From assembly GCA_002336115.1 (NCBI GenBank), contig DDEN01000017.1:124001-188000 (forward strand): DNA of 64,000 nt, given 5' to 3'. This document shows, in pieces, positions 46,085-54,903 of this stretch. This DNA comes from Chitinophagaceae bacterium UBA1953 (GTDB lineage Bacteria > Bacteroidota > Bacteroidia > Chitinophagales > Chitinophagaceae). A model generated the notes under the pieces. It saw only the letters and a list, made by a program, of their open reading frames with translations. It searched no databases and was not told the origin of the DNA. Position numbers and translations under genes: made by a program. Position 1 is the stretch's first letter; every line of letters begins with the position of its first letter.

Positions 46085-46465
46085 ATGAAATTATTTAAAA
46101 CGTCCCTTTCCATCGCATTAATCATGTTTCTTGCAGCATCTTGCAAAAAATCAGATTCTGGCACTGGCAATTCTTCTTATCCCAAACAAGTTAATATTAC
46201 CTACCGTGTTAGCAGTGCAACGACTAATAGCCTGGCATCAATAACCTATGATAACGAATCCGGAGGACAGGTTACTGTTAACAACCCAACACTAACATTT
46301 ACTAAAACCATTACAAAAACTGTAAACAAATACAATATTATAACTCTTGGATATTTTGTCAATCCTGCTCAAACCGTAAAGCTGGAAGTATTGATCAACA
46401 ATGATGTTGTAAAATCGCAGGTATATACTAGCCCCAACGCTGCAATGTCATATACTTTTCAATAA
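46085..46465 (+). CDS. Small lipoprotein of unknown function (126 aa)
   Basis: A lipobox (LAASCKKSD, acylated cysteine near residue 20) precedes about 100 residues of beta-strand character with many Thr and Asn (VNITYRVSSATTNSLASITY). Such small single-sandwich lipoproteins are common in Bacteroidota and usually unassigned. It lies about 95 bases after DUF6326 and 45 before the S33 hydrolase gene, also a lipoprotein. Confidence 0.65.
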   Translation: MKLFKTSLSIALIMFLAASCKKSDSGTGNSSYPKQVNITYRVSSATTNSLASITYDNESGGQVTVNNPTLTFTKTITKTVNKYNIITLGYFVNPAQTVKLEVLINNDVVKSQVYTSPNAAMSYTFQ

Positions 46466-46510
46466 CAAAGAAAACCTGGCTTGTATTTAAAACAAAAAAT
46501 AGTATGAAAT

Positions 46511-47545
46511 ATGAAAAAAGAGTTCCCTATTTATTTAATCGTCATAATCTTTTCAGTATTCTCCAGTTCCTGCACTAAAGAAAGGTATATAGATGAGCCT
46601 GGAAACTTAGTCCCAAAAACGGTTGACCAGGATTCTACTCTACCTTCGATTTCCGTTAACAGTGCTTTGCTGCATTCTGAAGCTTTTGGCCCGAAAGACA
46701 GCACGTTAATTATATGTATTCATGGTGGGCCCGGTGCTGACTACCGGTATATGCTTAATTGTAAAACACTTGCAGCAAAAGGCTATCGTGTTGTTTTTTA
46801 CGACCAGAGGGGCGCAGGTCTTTCTCAACGATTTCCAGGAAGCTGGTATAAATCTCAAGGCAGCGATGCCATTAATAAAATTTTTTATGATGAATTAAAA
46901 GGCGTGATAGCCTATTATAAAACATCTGTTTCGCAAAAAGTAATTTTATTAGGACAGTCTTGGGGTGCAATGTTAGCAACAGGCTATACTGGTAAATACC
47001 CAAACGAAATAAATGGCTTAATTGTGGCTGAACCGGGTGGTTTAAAATGGGATGATGTGGTTGACTACGTTTCTGAATCCAGGTCGTTCAAGTTGTGGAG
47101 TGAAGCCTTAAATGATGCCACCTATATTGACCAGTTTATTACAGGAAAAGATGACCAGCACGAAATTTTAGATTATAAAGCGGGTTTGATTGGTTCTGTA
47201 AATACAATAGTTGGTGATGTGGGTTCTGATTTAGGTAATAATGCTCCATCTTACGTTGCTTCCCGAACTGGTGCAGTTGTTAGTGCATCATCGTTTGAAT
47301 TAGGGCAGGATATTAAACCTGATTTTTCCACTGGCATCAATAATTTTTCCACCAAAACACTTTTCATATATAGCTCTAACAATAAAGCTTATCCCGACAG
47401 TTGGGCTGCGAAGATTTCATCTGTTTATCCGAACAAAGAAATTTTTAAGGCACAAGGAGTAGGTCATTCCGGAATGTTGGACCAGATAAATTTCTGGACA
47501 ATAACGATGGAGCCCAAAGTTATTTCATATATAAAAACATTATAA
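46511..47545 (+). CDS. Alpha/beta-hydrolase lipoprotein, S33 proline-iminopeptidase-like
   Basis: A 344-residue lipoprotein (VFSSSCTKE, cysteine 21). The fold is marked by ICIHGGPGADYRYM (oxyanion region, about 69-82), YDQRGAGLSQ (98-106) and the nucleophile elbow LLGQSWGAML (S150), with the catalytic histidine in QGVGHSGML near 321. The HGGPG and DQRG pair is typical of peptidase family S33. It probably hydrolyses short peptides or esters at the cell surface. It is followed after 5 bases by an outer-membrane-type gene, indicating an operon. Confidence 0.83.
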   Translation: MKKEFPIYLIVIIFSVFSSSCTKERYIDEPGNLVPKTVDQDSTLPSISVNSALLHSEAFGPKDSTLIICIHGGPGADYRYMLNCKTLAAKGYRVVFYDQRGAGLSQRFPGSWYKSQGSDAINKIFYDELKGVIAYYKTSVSQKVILLGQSWGAMLATGYTGKYPNEINGLIVAEPGGLKWDDVVDYVSESRSFKLWSEALNDATYIDQFITGKDDQHEILDYKAGLIGSVNTIVGDVGSDLGNNAPSYVASRTGAVVSASSFELGQDIKPDFSTGINNFSTKTLFIYSSNNKAYPDSWAAKISSVYPNKEIFKAQGVGHSGMLDQINFWTITMEPKVISYIKTL

Positions 47546-47550
47546 CAACA

Positions 47551-48234
47551 ATGAAAAATTTCACTATTAGATTGATTATTATAATTGCTGCCTTTTCATT
47601 TTTTCAAAATGAAATATTCGCACAGGTTATAAATTGGAAGAATATCTCTAAACAAAATAATCATCTTTTACATGTTAATGCAGGAGCAGAATATGGTGTA
47701 ACGGCTGGCATGGGTTATCATCATTTAATACCAATTAAAAGTTTCCCTTTATGGATTGGAGGCGAGTTTTCAACACCAGGCGGGAACCAGCCAATGGATG
47801 ACTTTAAGGTTAGGTTAGGTGCTCAAATAAAGATTGCAGCATTCAATTTTTTCCAATTTTCAGCAAGGATAGAAGGAATATCCAGGCGTTACCAGAATCA
47901 ATCGGTTACTCTTTTCAATTTTGGGAGTGATTTTGCCGGAACGCTGGGTTATTATCGCAAACATTTGTTTTTGGGAGCTGAAGCAGGCTTTGATAAAGCA
48001 ATCGTTACATATTTTAAACATAGTGATTGGCACAAAAACAATATTTACAACAATGTTCAGGATGGTTGGTATGAACCTGCAACCGGAGGTAATTTTTACT
48101 ACGGATTACAAGGGGGCTATTCTATGAAAAAAACAGATTTTACTCTTAAAGCCGGGAAGGTTTTACAGCAGGATTTCGAGTCTCAGCCATTGCTTCCTTT
48201 TTATGGACAATTAGGAGTGAATTTCAGGTTCTGA
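47551..48234 (+). CDS. Outer-membrane-type exported protein (227 aa)
   Basis: A signal peptide (about residues 1-25, ending IFAQ) is followed by strand-rich sequence (LHVNAGAEYGVTAGMGYHHL, FQFSARIEGISRRYQN) and a terminal QLGVNFRF with final phenylalanine, as in outer-membrane barrels. No family name is recognised. It follows the S33 hydrolase by 5 bases. Confidence 0.62.
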   Translation: MKNFTIRLIIIIAAFSFFQNEIFAQVINWKNISKQNNHLLHVNAGAEYGVTAGMGYHHLIPIKSFPLWIGGEFSTPGGNQPMDDFKVRLGAQIKIAAFNFFQFSARIEGISRRYQNQSVTLFNFGSDFAGTLGYYRKHLFLGAEAGFDKAIVTYFKHSDWHKNNIYNNVQDGWYEPATGGNFYYGLQGGYSMKKTDFTLKAGKVLQQDFESQPLLPFYGQLGVNFRF

Positions 48235-48286
48235 AAAATATAATCTACAGACAATGATTAACAATAAACCGAAAACCAGTTCAAAA

Positions 48287-48847
48287 ATGAAACAACGTAT
48301 TTTAGTGATGGCGTTTTTAGTAATAAACCTATCGATTATTTCATCGCCATCCTTTGCCCAGAAAGGAAATAAAGCGTTGCAAATAACCGGTGAAGCAATA
48401 ATTCCTTCAGCACAAAAATCAGTTGGATTTGGATTGTCGCTAAAAGGGCTGTATGGTATTAGCGAACATGGCCAAATCACTATTTCAGTCGGTGTATCTA
48501 AATACAAAGTGAAAAATATTGATGATGCTCAAGAAGCTGTAGTTCGTATCATACCTTTTTTAATCGGCTATAAACAAAACATTAATAAGTTTTATTTAGA
48601 GCCGAAAGTTGGAATTGGTGAATTAGGAGGCAGAATATTAATGAATGGTGGTGATTATACAAGGCCTTCTGTTACGGCAGCATTTGGAGGATTGGAAGCC
48701 GGGTTCAGCATTAAACGATTTAACGTGGGATTTAACTTTTTAGCAACCCACGGAATATCGAATTCGTCAGCAGGCATTTGGCATAATAAACGTTTTAATT
48801 ATGCAAGTATTTTCCTTAGCTATACCCTATTTAAAAAAACAAAGTAA
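48287..48847 (+). CDS. Outer membrane beta-barrel protein (186 aa)
   Basis: I use the ATG at 48287, which starts a good signal peptide (MKQRILVMAFLVINLSIISS, cut after FAQ), rather than the one at 48254. Short amphipathic strands follow (ALQITGEAIIPSA, VGFGLSLKGLYGISEHGQIT), closing with NYASIFLSYTLFKKTK. It looks like a small OmpA/W-sized barrel of unknown role. It is last in the 46-48.8 kb run. Confidence 0.62.
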   Translation: MKQRILVMAFLVINLSIISSPSFAQKGNKALQITGEAIIPSAQKSVGFGLSLKGLYGISEHGQITISVGVSKYKVKNIDDAQEAVVRIIPFLIGYKQNINKFYLEPKVGIGELGGRILMNGGDYTRPSVTAAFGGLEAGFSIKRFNVGFNFLATHGISNSSAGIWHNKRFNYASIFLSYTLFKKTK

Positions 48848-49030
48848 TAAATTTTGAAAAGGTATTCGGGAAAAGCAATAGATATTACACATGCGAACTG
48901 TACACTATATTTTTTGTACTAAAAGTCAATATTAATAACATAATGATAAAATATGCCCGTCTTGATTGCTTAACTGCCTGCTTTACCTTATGCAATCACA
49001 ATACACATACACAATTTTTATCTTTGCATT

Positions 49031-50035
49031 GTGAAAAAACAAAACTGGATATTAGGGTTGGTCATATCATTGGGAATTGCCCTTCTTGCTGCTTCGCCGA
49101 GATTAATAAGGATGGAAAGAGTAGAGATAGGATTTGCAAGCCTGAGCATATTGTATAACTTTTTGTTCTGCTTTACCTGCTGGGTTGTTTACCAGTACCT
49201 GTTTAATAAAACAAGCTTGCTGCAAATTAAAAAGTACAAGGCAGTTGCATCTGGATTAGCCATACTCTGTGTTGCTCTTCTAAGCTATGTTTACGATTAT
49301 TTCTTTTCATTTTTTTCTGAGCATACCATACAGTTCCCCGAAATTTTAGGTAATAAAAGGCCATATGTATTATTGCTTAGAGGGTTACTTGTAAGTGGTC
49401 TTTATTACTTCATTACTTATCACCTTTATATTTTATCTGAAAAACAAAAAAGCGTTTTAGAGATAGCAGAATTAAAACAGGCCCAACTTGCTGCAAGCCT
49501 TTCTTCTTTAAAAGAGCAACTAAGTCCCCATTTTCTGTTCAACACACTCAATACACTCAGTTCATTAACACAGGAAAAAAATGTAAAAGATTATGTTTCC
49601 GAACTGGCTAATGTATATCGGTATGTGCTACAGTACAAAGAATTGGATACCGCTACTTTGCAACAGGAACTATCCTTTATTGAATCTTACTTGTACATTA
49701 TTAAAACCCGGCTGGAAGATGCCATTGAAGTAAGTATATCAGTAGATAAAGCATTGATGCAGTCCCCAATTCCGCCACTAACATTACAACTGCTTATTGA
49801 AAATGCAATCAAGCACAATGTTGCTTCATCATCAAAACAATTAAAGGTTGAAATAAAAAATTCAGACAATAGATTCCTTACAATCAGTAATAATTTTCAA
49901 CCAAAAGTATCGGTCCCGTTTTCAACAGGTATTGGATTAGATAATGTGATGCAACGTTACCACTTATTATTTAACAAAGATATTATCGTTGAAAAAACCG
50001 ATACTTCTTTTATCGTAAAACTTCCTATTGTATGA
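49031..50035 (+). CDS. LytS/YehU-type sensor histidine kinase, locus 2
   Basis: A 334-residue membrane kinase starting at GTG 49031; a TAnnTTTG-like box (TATCTTTG, 49019-49026) sits just upstream. Helices lie near 5-22, 36-57, 70-92 and 112-135, then a coiled coil (138-160). The catalytic region has LKEQLSPHFLFNTLNTLSSL (H167), a LLIENAIKHNV N-box and GIGLDNVMQRY. The design matches locus 1, but the sequence is clearly distinct. It overlaps its regulator by 4 bases (ATGA). Confidence 0.92.
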   Translation: MKKQNWILGLVISLGIALLAASPRLIRMERVEIGFASLSILYNFLFCFTCWVVYQYLFNKTSLLQIKKYKAVASGLAILCVALLSYVYDYFFSFFSEHTIQFPEILGNKRPYVLLLRGLLVSGLYYFITYHLYILSEKQKSVLEIAELKQAQLAASLSSLKEQLSPHFLFNTLNTLSSLTQEKNVKDYVSELANVYRYVLQYKELDTATLQQELSFIESYLYIIKTRLEDAIEVSISVDKALMQSPIPPLTLQLLIENAIKHNVASSSKQLKVEIKNSDNRFLTISNNFQPKVSVPFSTGIGLDNVMQRYHLLFNKDIIVEKTDTSFIVKLPIV

Positions 50036-50793
50036 CTGATGTTTTAATAATAGAAGACGAAGCAAAAACCGCAAGGGAACTGGCCAATATACTTAAAAAC
50101 ATAGATGACAGCATCCATGTACTGGCAATATTGGATTCAGTAGAGCAATCGCTGCAATGGTTTGCAGCCAACAAGCAGCCCGATCTTATTTTCTCAGATA
50201 TTCAGTTAGCCGATGGGTTGTGTTTTGATATTTACAACCAGATTACGGTACAAAGCCCTATCATATTCTGCACCGCCTTTGATGAATACATGATCAATGC
50301 CTTTGACACCAACGCAGTAAGTTATTTGTTGAAACCTGTTACTAAAGAGAAGGTAGAGAGGGCTTTAGACAAATTTTATGCGTTAAAATCAGTGTTTGAA
50401 AAAGACGAAAATAACAAAGGGCTTTCAGGAGTTTTGCATCAGCTTAAATACAATTACAAAACAGCGTTACTGGTACATCAAAAAGAAAAAATAATTCCAA
50501 TTCAGGTAAAAGATATTGCCTGTTTCTACTTAGCTAAAACCATCATCAGTATATCTACACTCACAAATAAAAAGTATTATTTGTCTGGTACTTTGGATGA
50601 GTTAGAAAAAGTACTTGATCCTGCCGAATTCTACCGTGCCAACCGACAGTTTATCATTAACAAAGCCGCCATTGTCAATGCAGAACGTTTTTTTGCCCGA
50701 AAACTGGTGGCCAAACTGATTATAGATACACCCGAAACAATAATTGTAAGTAAAGCAAAAGCAAGTGAATTTTTGCAGTGGATGGAAGGGTAA
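50032..50793 (+). CDS. LytTR-family response regulator, locus 2
   Basis: A 253-residue protein. Receiver residues 1-120: acidic pocket IIEDEAK, phospho-acceptor D56 (IFSDIQLADG), switch TAFDEYMINAFDTNA, lysine in YLLKPVTKE. A linker precedes the LytTR domain (about 150-250: LVHQKEKIIPIQVKDIACFY, YRANRQFIINKAAIVN). It is co-translated with the kinase through a 4-base overlap. The two LytTR pairs bracket the 44.9-48.8 kb genes. Confidence 0.93.
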   Translation: MTDVLIIEDEAKTARELANILKNIDDSIHVLAILDSVEQSLQWFAANKQPDLIFSDIQLADGLCFDIYNQITVQSPIIFCTAFDEYMINAFDTNAVSYLLKPVTKEKVERALDKFYALKSVFEKDENNKGLSGVLHQLKYNYKTALLVHQKEKIIPIQVKDIACFYLAKTIISISTLTNKKYYLSGTLDELEKVLDPAEFYRANRQFIINKAAIVNAERFFARKLVAKLIIDTPETIIVSKAKASEFLQWMEG

Positions 50794-50874
50794 CGTCTTA
50801 AACAGTTTTTTGCCCGTTTCGATTTGCCTTTCATTTCTTAAAACTGAACATAAGTCAAATCAAGAAAATTTGAC

Positions 50875-51216
50875 ATGAAAAATATTCTTGTTATACTGAT
50901 AATTTTATTAACCGCTTTTTCTTCACACGCACAAATATCTGAAAGAAACATAAGTCATTATTCAAGCTTGTTAGGTAAACGAAATGCAAGGTTAATAGGC
51001 TGCGATAGTGTTGCCCCTTATCTTGAAGCTGTTTATAAAAAAATTCTGACAGAAATACTCTATTACAGAAACAGTCCTCAAACTTTTTCAAATAAGCGAA
51101 GGCTATTGCTTAGTTATAAACTTTTACAAAATGATTTATATACAGTTCTTGCAAAAAAAGAAAGAATACGATATAAAAGACTTTCTAAAATAAAAGGCAA
51201 TATTTTCTTACTATAA
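50875..51216 (+). CDS. Small exported protein of unknown function (113 aa)
   Basis: A signal peptide (residues 1-20, ending SHAQ) precedes a basic, helical domain of about 90 residues (YKKILTEILYYRNSPQTFSN, KKERIRYKRLSKIKGN). One cysteine is present (LIGCDSV). No family recognised. It lies 80 bases after the LytTR regulator of locus 2 and could be among its targets. Confidence 0.55.
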   Translation: MKNILVILIILLTAFSSHAQISERNISHYSSLLGKRNARLIGCDSVAPYLEAVYKKILTEILYYRNSPQTFSNKRRLLLSYKLLQNDLYTVLAKKERIRYKRLSKIKGNIFLL

Positions 51217-51484
51217 CAGCCGACTGCTATACTTCCTTTCCTCTTAGCTGCTATTTTGCCAACGCTCCTTTTTATACTGTCTGTGAAAATGGGATAGTAC
51301 CTGTTACTGCAAATGAGAATGCACTGAAGTTATCGCATTTGCTACAATTGTTATTACTATAAAGTATTGCTGCACTTATTATTAACGGTCTGTTTTACTC
51401 TGTGTTTCGCCGGTTTTATATAACTGGTGTTACTCTTGGGCTCATTTTCCGTCATACAGTTATTGTTTCAATAAATAATTAAAA

Positions 51485-51736
51485 ATGAAAAAAACAATTT
51501 TATTGCTGGCAGTAGTGGTTAGCAGCCTGGCAGCAAGTACGGCAAAGGCACAGGTAGCTGTGTCGGTAAGAGTTGGCGTTCCCGTTTACTATCCGCCACC
51601 GCCACCAGCAAGAGTAGTTGTAGTAAAATCTGCGCCGGTAGTTGTTGTGCCTGCACGACCTGTTGTAGTTGTGTGTTCTGCCCCACCTGTTTATGTAATA
51701 GCAAAGCCACGCAGGGCAGTAATCGTATATCGCTGA
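51485..51736 (+). CDS. Small exported Val/Pro-rich protein (83 aa)
   Basis: A signal peptide (MKKTILLLAVVVSSLAASTA, cut after KAQ) is followed by about 60 residues built almost only from Val, Pro, Ala, Tyr, Arg and Lys: a YYPPPPPA tract and three VVVV blocks (VVVVKSAP, VVVVPARP, VVVVCSAP). The three blocks are an internal repeat of period about 11 residues. The antisense frames are also open because of this composition; I take this strand for its signal peptide. Function unknown; perhaps a cell-envelope structural peptide. Confidence 0.6.
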   Translation: MKKTILLLAVVVSSLAASTAKAQVAVSVRVGVPVYYPPPPPARVVVVKSAPVVVVPARPVVVVCSAPPVYVIAKPRRAVIVYR

Positions 51737-51834
51737 TGCCTGCATTAAAATCCATTTTGCCCGTTTGGGATCCTTTTATCCTTTAAAGCGGGCAGGCAAC
51801 CGTCAATTTTATATCACAATTTAAAATAGAAGTA

Positions 51835-52212
51835 ATGATAAAAACATTGAACCCCTTTTTATTGATAATCGTTTTTATTGCAGGAGTATTTACCACCACA
51901 CAGGCACAAACAAAAGCCGATGACATACTGGGCAAGTGGACAAACGACGACAAAACCCGTGTGCTCGAATTTGTAAAAAACGGCAGCATTTACGAAGCCG
52001 TTATTAAAGAAGCCCCTGATAACAGCCTCATCGGGAAAAAACAAATCACCAATTTATCGTTCAGCAACTCATCGTACAAAGGCACTGTACATATACCCAA
52101 AAAGGGAAAAAGCTTTCCTTGTACTGTGGCAATAAAAAGCAATGGTACTATGGAGCTTACCGCAAAAGCAGGTTTTATGAGCAAGTCGCAAACATGGACG
52201 AGGGTAAAATAA
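51835..52212 (+). CDS. DUF2147-family exported protein
   Basis: A 125-residue protein with signal peptide (residues 1-24, ending TTQAQ). The mature part opens with ADDILGKWTNDDKTRVLEF and closes with AGFMSKSQTWTRVK, matching the small beta-barrel DUF2147 family (calycin-like), seen in periplasmic proteins of Gram-negative bacteria without a known reaction. It is preceded by the Val/Pro-rich gene and followed by a GC-rich repeat. Confidence 0.82.
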   Translation: MIKTLNPFLLIIVFIAGVFTTTQAQTKADDILGKWTNDDKTRVLEFVKNGSIYEAVIKEAPDNSLIGKKQITNLSFSNSSYKGTVHIPKKGKSFPCTVAIKSNGTMELTAKAGFMSKSQTWTRVK

Positions 52213-52249
52213 TTTATACGGGGTTGTCGGTTGCCAATCATTGTTCAGC

Positions 52250-52388
52250 TTTAGTTCCGGCTGCTGCGGGCTACGCTTCGCTACGGTGCAGCGCTATCGC
52301 TACGCACTAAACCCTCCGCATCCGGCAGCCCGTCAACAACTAAATATCTATTGGGCAATGTTGCAACAGCTTGCTCATTGCTCAATAG
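52250..52388. repeat. GC-rich palindromic intergenic element
   Basis: The stretch 52255-52335 is far richer in GC than its surroundings and contains CGCTACG-type repeats (GCTACGCTTCGCTACGG, CGCTATCGCTACGC). It is followed by a 13-bp hairpin: CTATTGGGCAATG (52348-52360) with CATTGCTCAATAG (52376-52388), one wobble pair. A 62-codon frame crosses it, but has no ribosome-binding context. It resembles dispersed REP-like elements of Bacteroidota. Confidence 0.5.
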
Positions 52389-52483
52389 AATTACCCAAAG
52401 TAAAAGAGTGCGACGCAACTAAAGCCTAATAGCAGTACTATCGTTGGTTACAAAAAATGAAATAAGGCTAAGCCTTATAAAAA

Positions 52484-53803
52484 ATGAAAAGCAGAATTAT
52501 TTTATTATTTATCAGCGGCGTTTGTTTAATTACTAACGCAAAGGCACAGTTAAATTTTACTTCTGTACAGGAAGTATGGGATTATGCCGCTAAGCATAAC
52601 ATACAATTGCAGGCTGCCGAAGCCGGTAAAAGCACCGCAGGCATTCACATAAAGCAATCGTATGGGGCGCTGTTGCCAACGGTTACAGCCAATGGTTCGT
52701 TTACCGATAACCTTACCATACAACCTACGCTGATACCGGCAAATTTATTTAACCCAACTGCGCCGGCTGGCACTTTTACCGAAGCTACATTTGGCAGGCA
52801 GTATATTTATAACGGCAACGTAGCAGCGCAGTTCGATATTCTTAATACACAGGATTGGTTCAATGTAAAAACGGCTAAGCTCAGCAATGAAATAGCATCA
52901 CTGAACATTGCAAAAGCCAAAGCTGATTTGTATGCCCAACTCTCAAATACATATTACACATACATTTTACTGGCAGAAGCAGAACGCTTGTCGGTACAAA
53001 ATGTACAAACCGCCAACACGGCATATCAGCTTGCCAGCAATAAATTTAAAGAAGGGCTGATAAGCGAAGCAACAGTTAATGCGGCATTAATCAATAAAGA
53101 AAAAGCAGAGAAAAGCCTTGATGTAGCGGTACAAAACAAATTGCTGCAACTGAACAACCTTAAACTCTTGCTCAATACAACAGAGAGCATTACACTAACA
53201 GAGCAGCCGGAAAAAAGCAATAACATTACCCTTGCAAACGAATTTGCAACAGACCCCAATGTGCAATTATCGGCCATGCAAATGCAAATGGCAAAAAGCC
53301 AGTGGCAATCGTCCAAAGCGGCATTTGTGCCAACACTCAGCGCTGTGTACCAGTATAACACACAAATTGCAGGCGATGAATTTTTAAAATTCAGCAACAC
53401 AAGCAATTTGCCGCAACAATACTGGGGGCTGCGATTATCCATTCCAATTTTTTCCGGCGGCAGCAGAAACTACCAGGTGCAAAAATCAAAGATTGATTAC
53501 AACCTGAAACAAAAGGAATACGATAACGCCAAATTGCAATCGGGCATTAACGACCAAAATCTATTAATTGCATACAACAGTTCACTAAACGCTTTTAATA
53601 AATCGAAAAAGATTCTTGCCCTGTATCAAAGCAACGATGCTCATGCAGAACGAAAATTAAGCGAAGGCATTATTTCATTGGACGACCGATTGAAAGTTTA
53701 TACCGATTTAATAGCAAACGAAAATGAGTACCTGCAAAGCTTGAGCGATTATCTTATTCAACAATACAGGTTACAAATACGACAAACAAATTTTATACAA
53801 TGA
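52484..53803 (+). CDS. TolC-family outer membrane efflux protein
   Basis: A 439-residue protein with signal peptide (residues 1-21). Two similar halves with long helices (about 30-215 and 225-435) make the TolC alpha-barrel; FTSVQEVWDYAAKHNIQLQ opens the first and the ILNTQDWFNVKTAKLSN and LSIPIFSGGSRNYQVQKSK segments are typical (the latter is the conserved L-x-x-P-I-F-x-G-G-x hallmark). It forms the outer-membrane exit duct of the efflux system encoded downstream. It overlaps the adaptor gene by 4 bases. Confidence 0.92.
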   Translation: MKSRIILLFISGVCLITNAKAQLNFTSVQEVWDYAAKHNIQLQAAEAGKSTAGIHIKQSYGALLPTVTANGSFTDNLTIQPTLIPANLFNPTAPAGTFTEATFGRQYIYNGNVAAQFDILNTQDWFNVKTAKLSNEIASLNIAKAKADLYAQLSNTYYTYILLAEAERLSVQNVQTANTAYQLASNKFKEGLISEATVNAALINKEKAEKSLDVAVQNKLLQLNNLKLLLNTTESITLTEQPEKSNNITLANEFATDPNVQLSAMQMQMAKSQWQSSKAAFVPTLSAVYQYNTQIAGDEFLKFSNTSNLPQQYWGLRLSIPIFSGGSRNYQVQKSKIDYNLKQKEYDNAKLQSGINDQNLLIAYNSSLNAFNKSKKILALYQSNDAHAERKLSEGIISLDDRLKVYTDLIANENEYLQSLSDYLIQQYRLQIRQTNFIQ

Positions 53804-54900
53804 GCAGGCTGATTTTACTACTAAGTTTTACTTCCATCTTCTTCTTTTCGTGCAAGCAGAAAAAAGAAGTAACCGCAACACCTGTTGTTTCGGCTATTAC
53901 AGAAGCCGTTTTTGCACCCGGGCATATTGAAGCCGAGAGCCAGTTTACACTCACTGCTATGAACGATGGTTATATTAAAGACGTTTTGGTAAGCGAAGGC
54001 GATGAAGTAGGAGCGGGACAGAACTTAATTATACAGGACAATGCTACCGCAGCTATACAGCAACAAACCGCCACCGAAAACCTGCATATAGCCGAGCAAC
54101 AAGCCGCAGCCAATTCGGCGGTGTTGCAAGAATTGCAGGCTCAATTGGATGCTGCAAATGATAAACTCAGTAACGACAAAACGCAGTTAGAAAGGTTACA
54201 GCGTTTATATACTACCAATTCTGTTGCAAAAATTGATGTGGATAATGCTCAGTTGAGTTATGATAATTCACTAAACAATGTAAAAGCTATTCAGAAAAAT
54301 ATAGCGGCTACCAAACTAAACTTACAGCAAACCGTTGTCAACAGCCGGGGACAGCAACAAACTGCCGCCGTAAACAGCGGATATTACAACATTAAATCTC
54401 CCGGAAAGTATAAAGTTTTTTCTGTGCTTAAAAAGAAAGGGGAGTTGGTGCGTAAGGGCGAAGCCGTTGCAATATTGGGCAGCGCCGAAAGTTTAAAAAT
54501 TGTATTGAGTATTGATGAAGCCAGCATTGCTAAAGTACAGTTGCAGCAAAAAGTATTGATAGAACTAAATACAGAAAAAGGCAAAACCTATACCGGTACC
54601 GTAACTAAAATATTACCATCCTTCAACGTTACAGAACAGGCATATACGGTGGAAGCTGTTTTTGATACAACTGCCGCAACCATCATCAATGGTACATTAT
54701 TGCAGGCAAATATTATTGTGGCCAAAAAAGAAAATGTGCTGTTGATACCACGTAGTTGCCTGAGCCCCGATGGAAAAGTATTGGTGAAAAGAAAAAATAA
54801 AACAGATACGCTGCAAATTAAAACCGGCATCATCTCCAATGAATGGGTGGAAGTGCTTTCAGGGTTAACGGTAAACGATAAAGTGATAAAGCAACTTTAA
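53800..54900 (+). CDS. MacA-like periplasmic adaptor lipoprotein (membrane fusion protein)
   Basis: A 366-residue lipoprotein (IFFFSCKQK, cysteine near residue 18). A biotinyl-lipoyl half-motif (NDGYIKDVLVSEGDEVGAGQ, about 50-70), a long coiled-coil hairpin (about 85-175), the second lipoyl half and beta-barrel (YNIKSPGKYKVFSVLKKKGE), and a C-terminal domain ending WVEVLSGLTVNDKVIKQL are seen in order. It links the inner-membrane permease to the TolC-type duct. Coupled by overlap to the upstream gene and 3 bases from the permease gene. Confidence 0.9.
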   Translation: MSRLILLLSFTSIFFFSCKQKKEVTATPVVSAITEAVFAPGHIEAESQFTLTAMNDGYIKDVLVSEGDEVGAGQNLIIQDNATAAIQQQTATENLHIAEQQAAANSAVLQELQAQLDAANDKLSNDKTQLERLQRLYTTNSVAKIDVDNAQLSYDNSLNNVKAIQKNIAATKLNLQQTVVNSRGQQQTAAVNSGYYNIKSPGKYKVFSVLKKKGELVRKGEAVAILGSAESLKIVLSIDEASIAKVQLQQKVLIELNTEKGKTYTGTVTKILPSFNVTEQAYTVEAVFDTTAATIINGTLLQANIIVAKKENVLLIPRSCLSPDGKVLVKRKNKTDTLQIKTGIISNEWVEVLSGLTVNDKVIKQL

Positions 54901-54903
54901 ATC

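Noticed and set aside
51500..51755. Two minus-strand frames opposite the Val/Pro-rich gene
   Set aside because: They are open only because of the repetitive composition; neither has a signal peptide or ribosome-binding context, unlike the plus strand.
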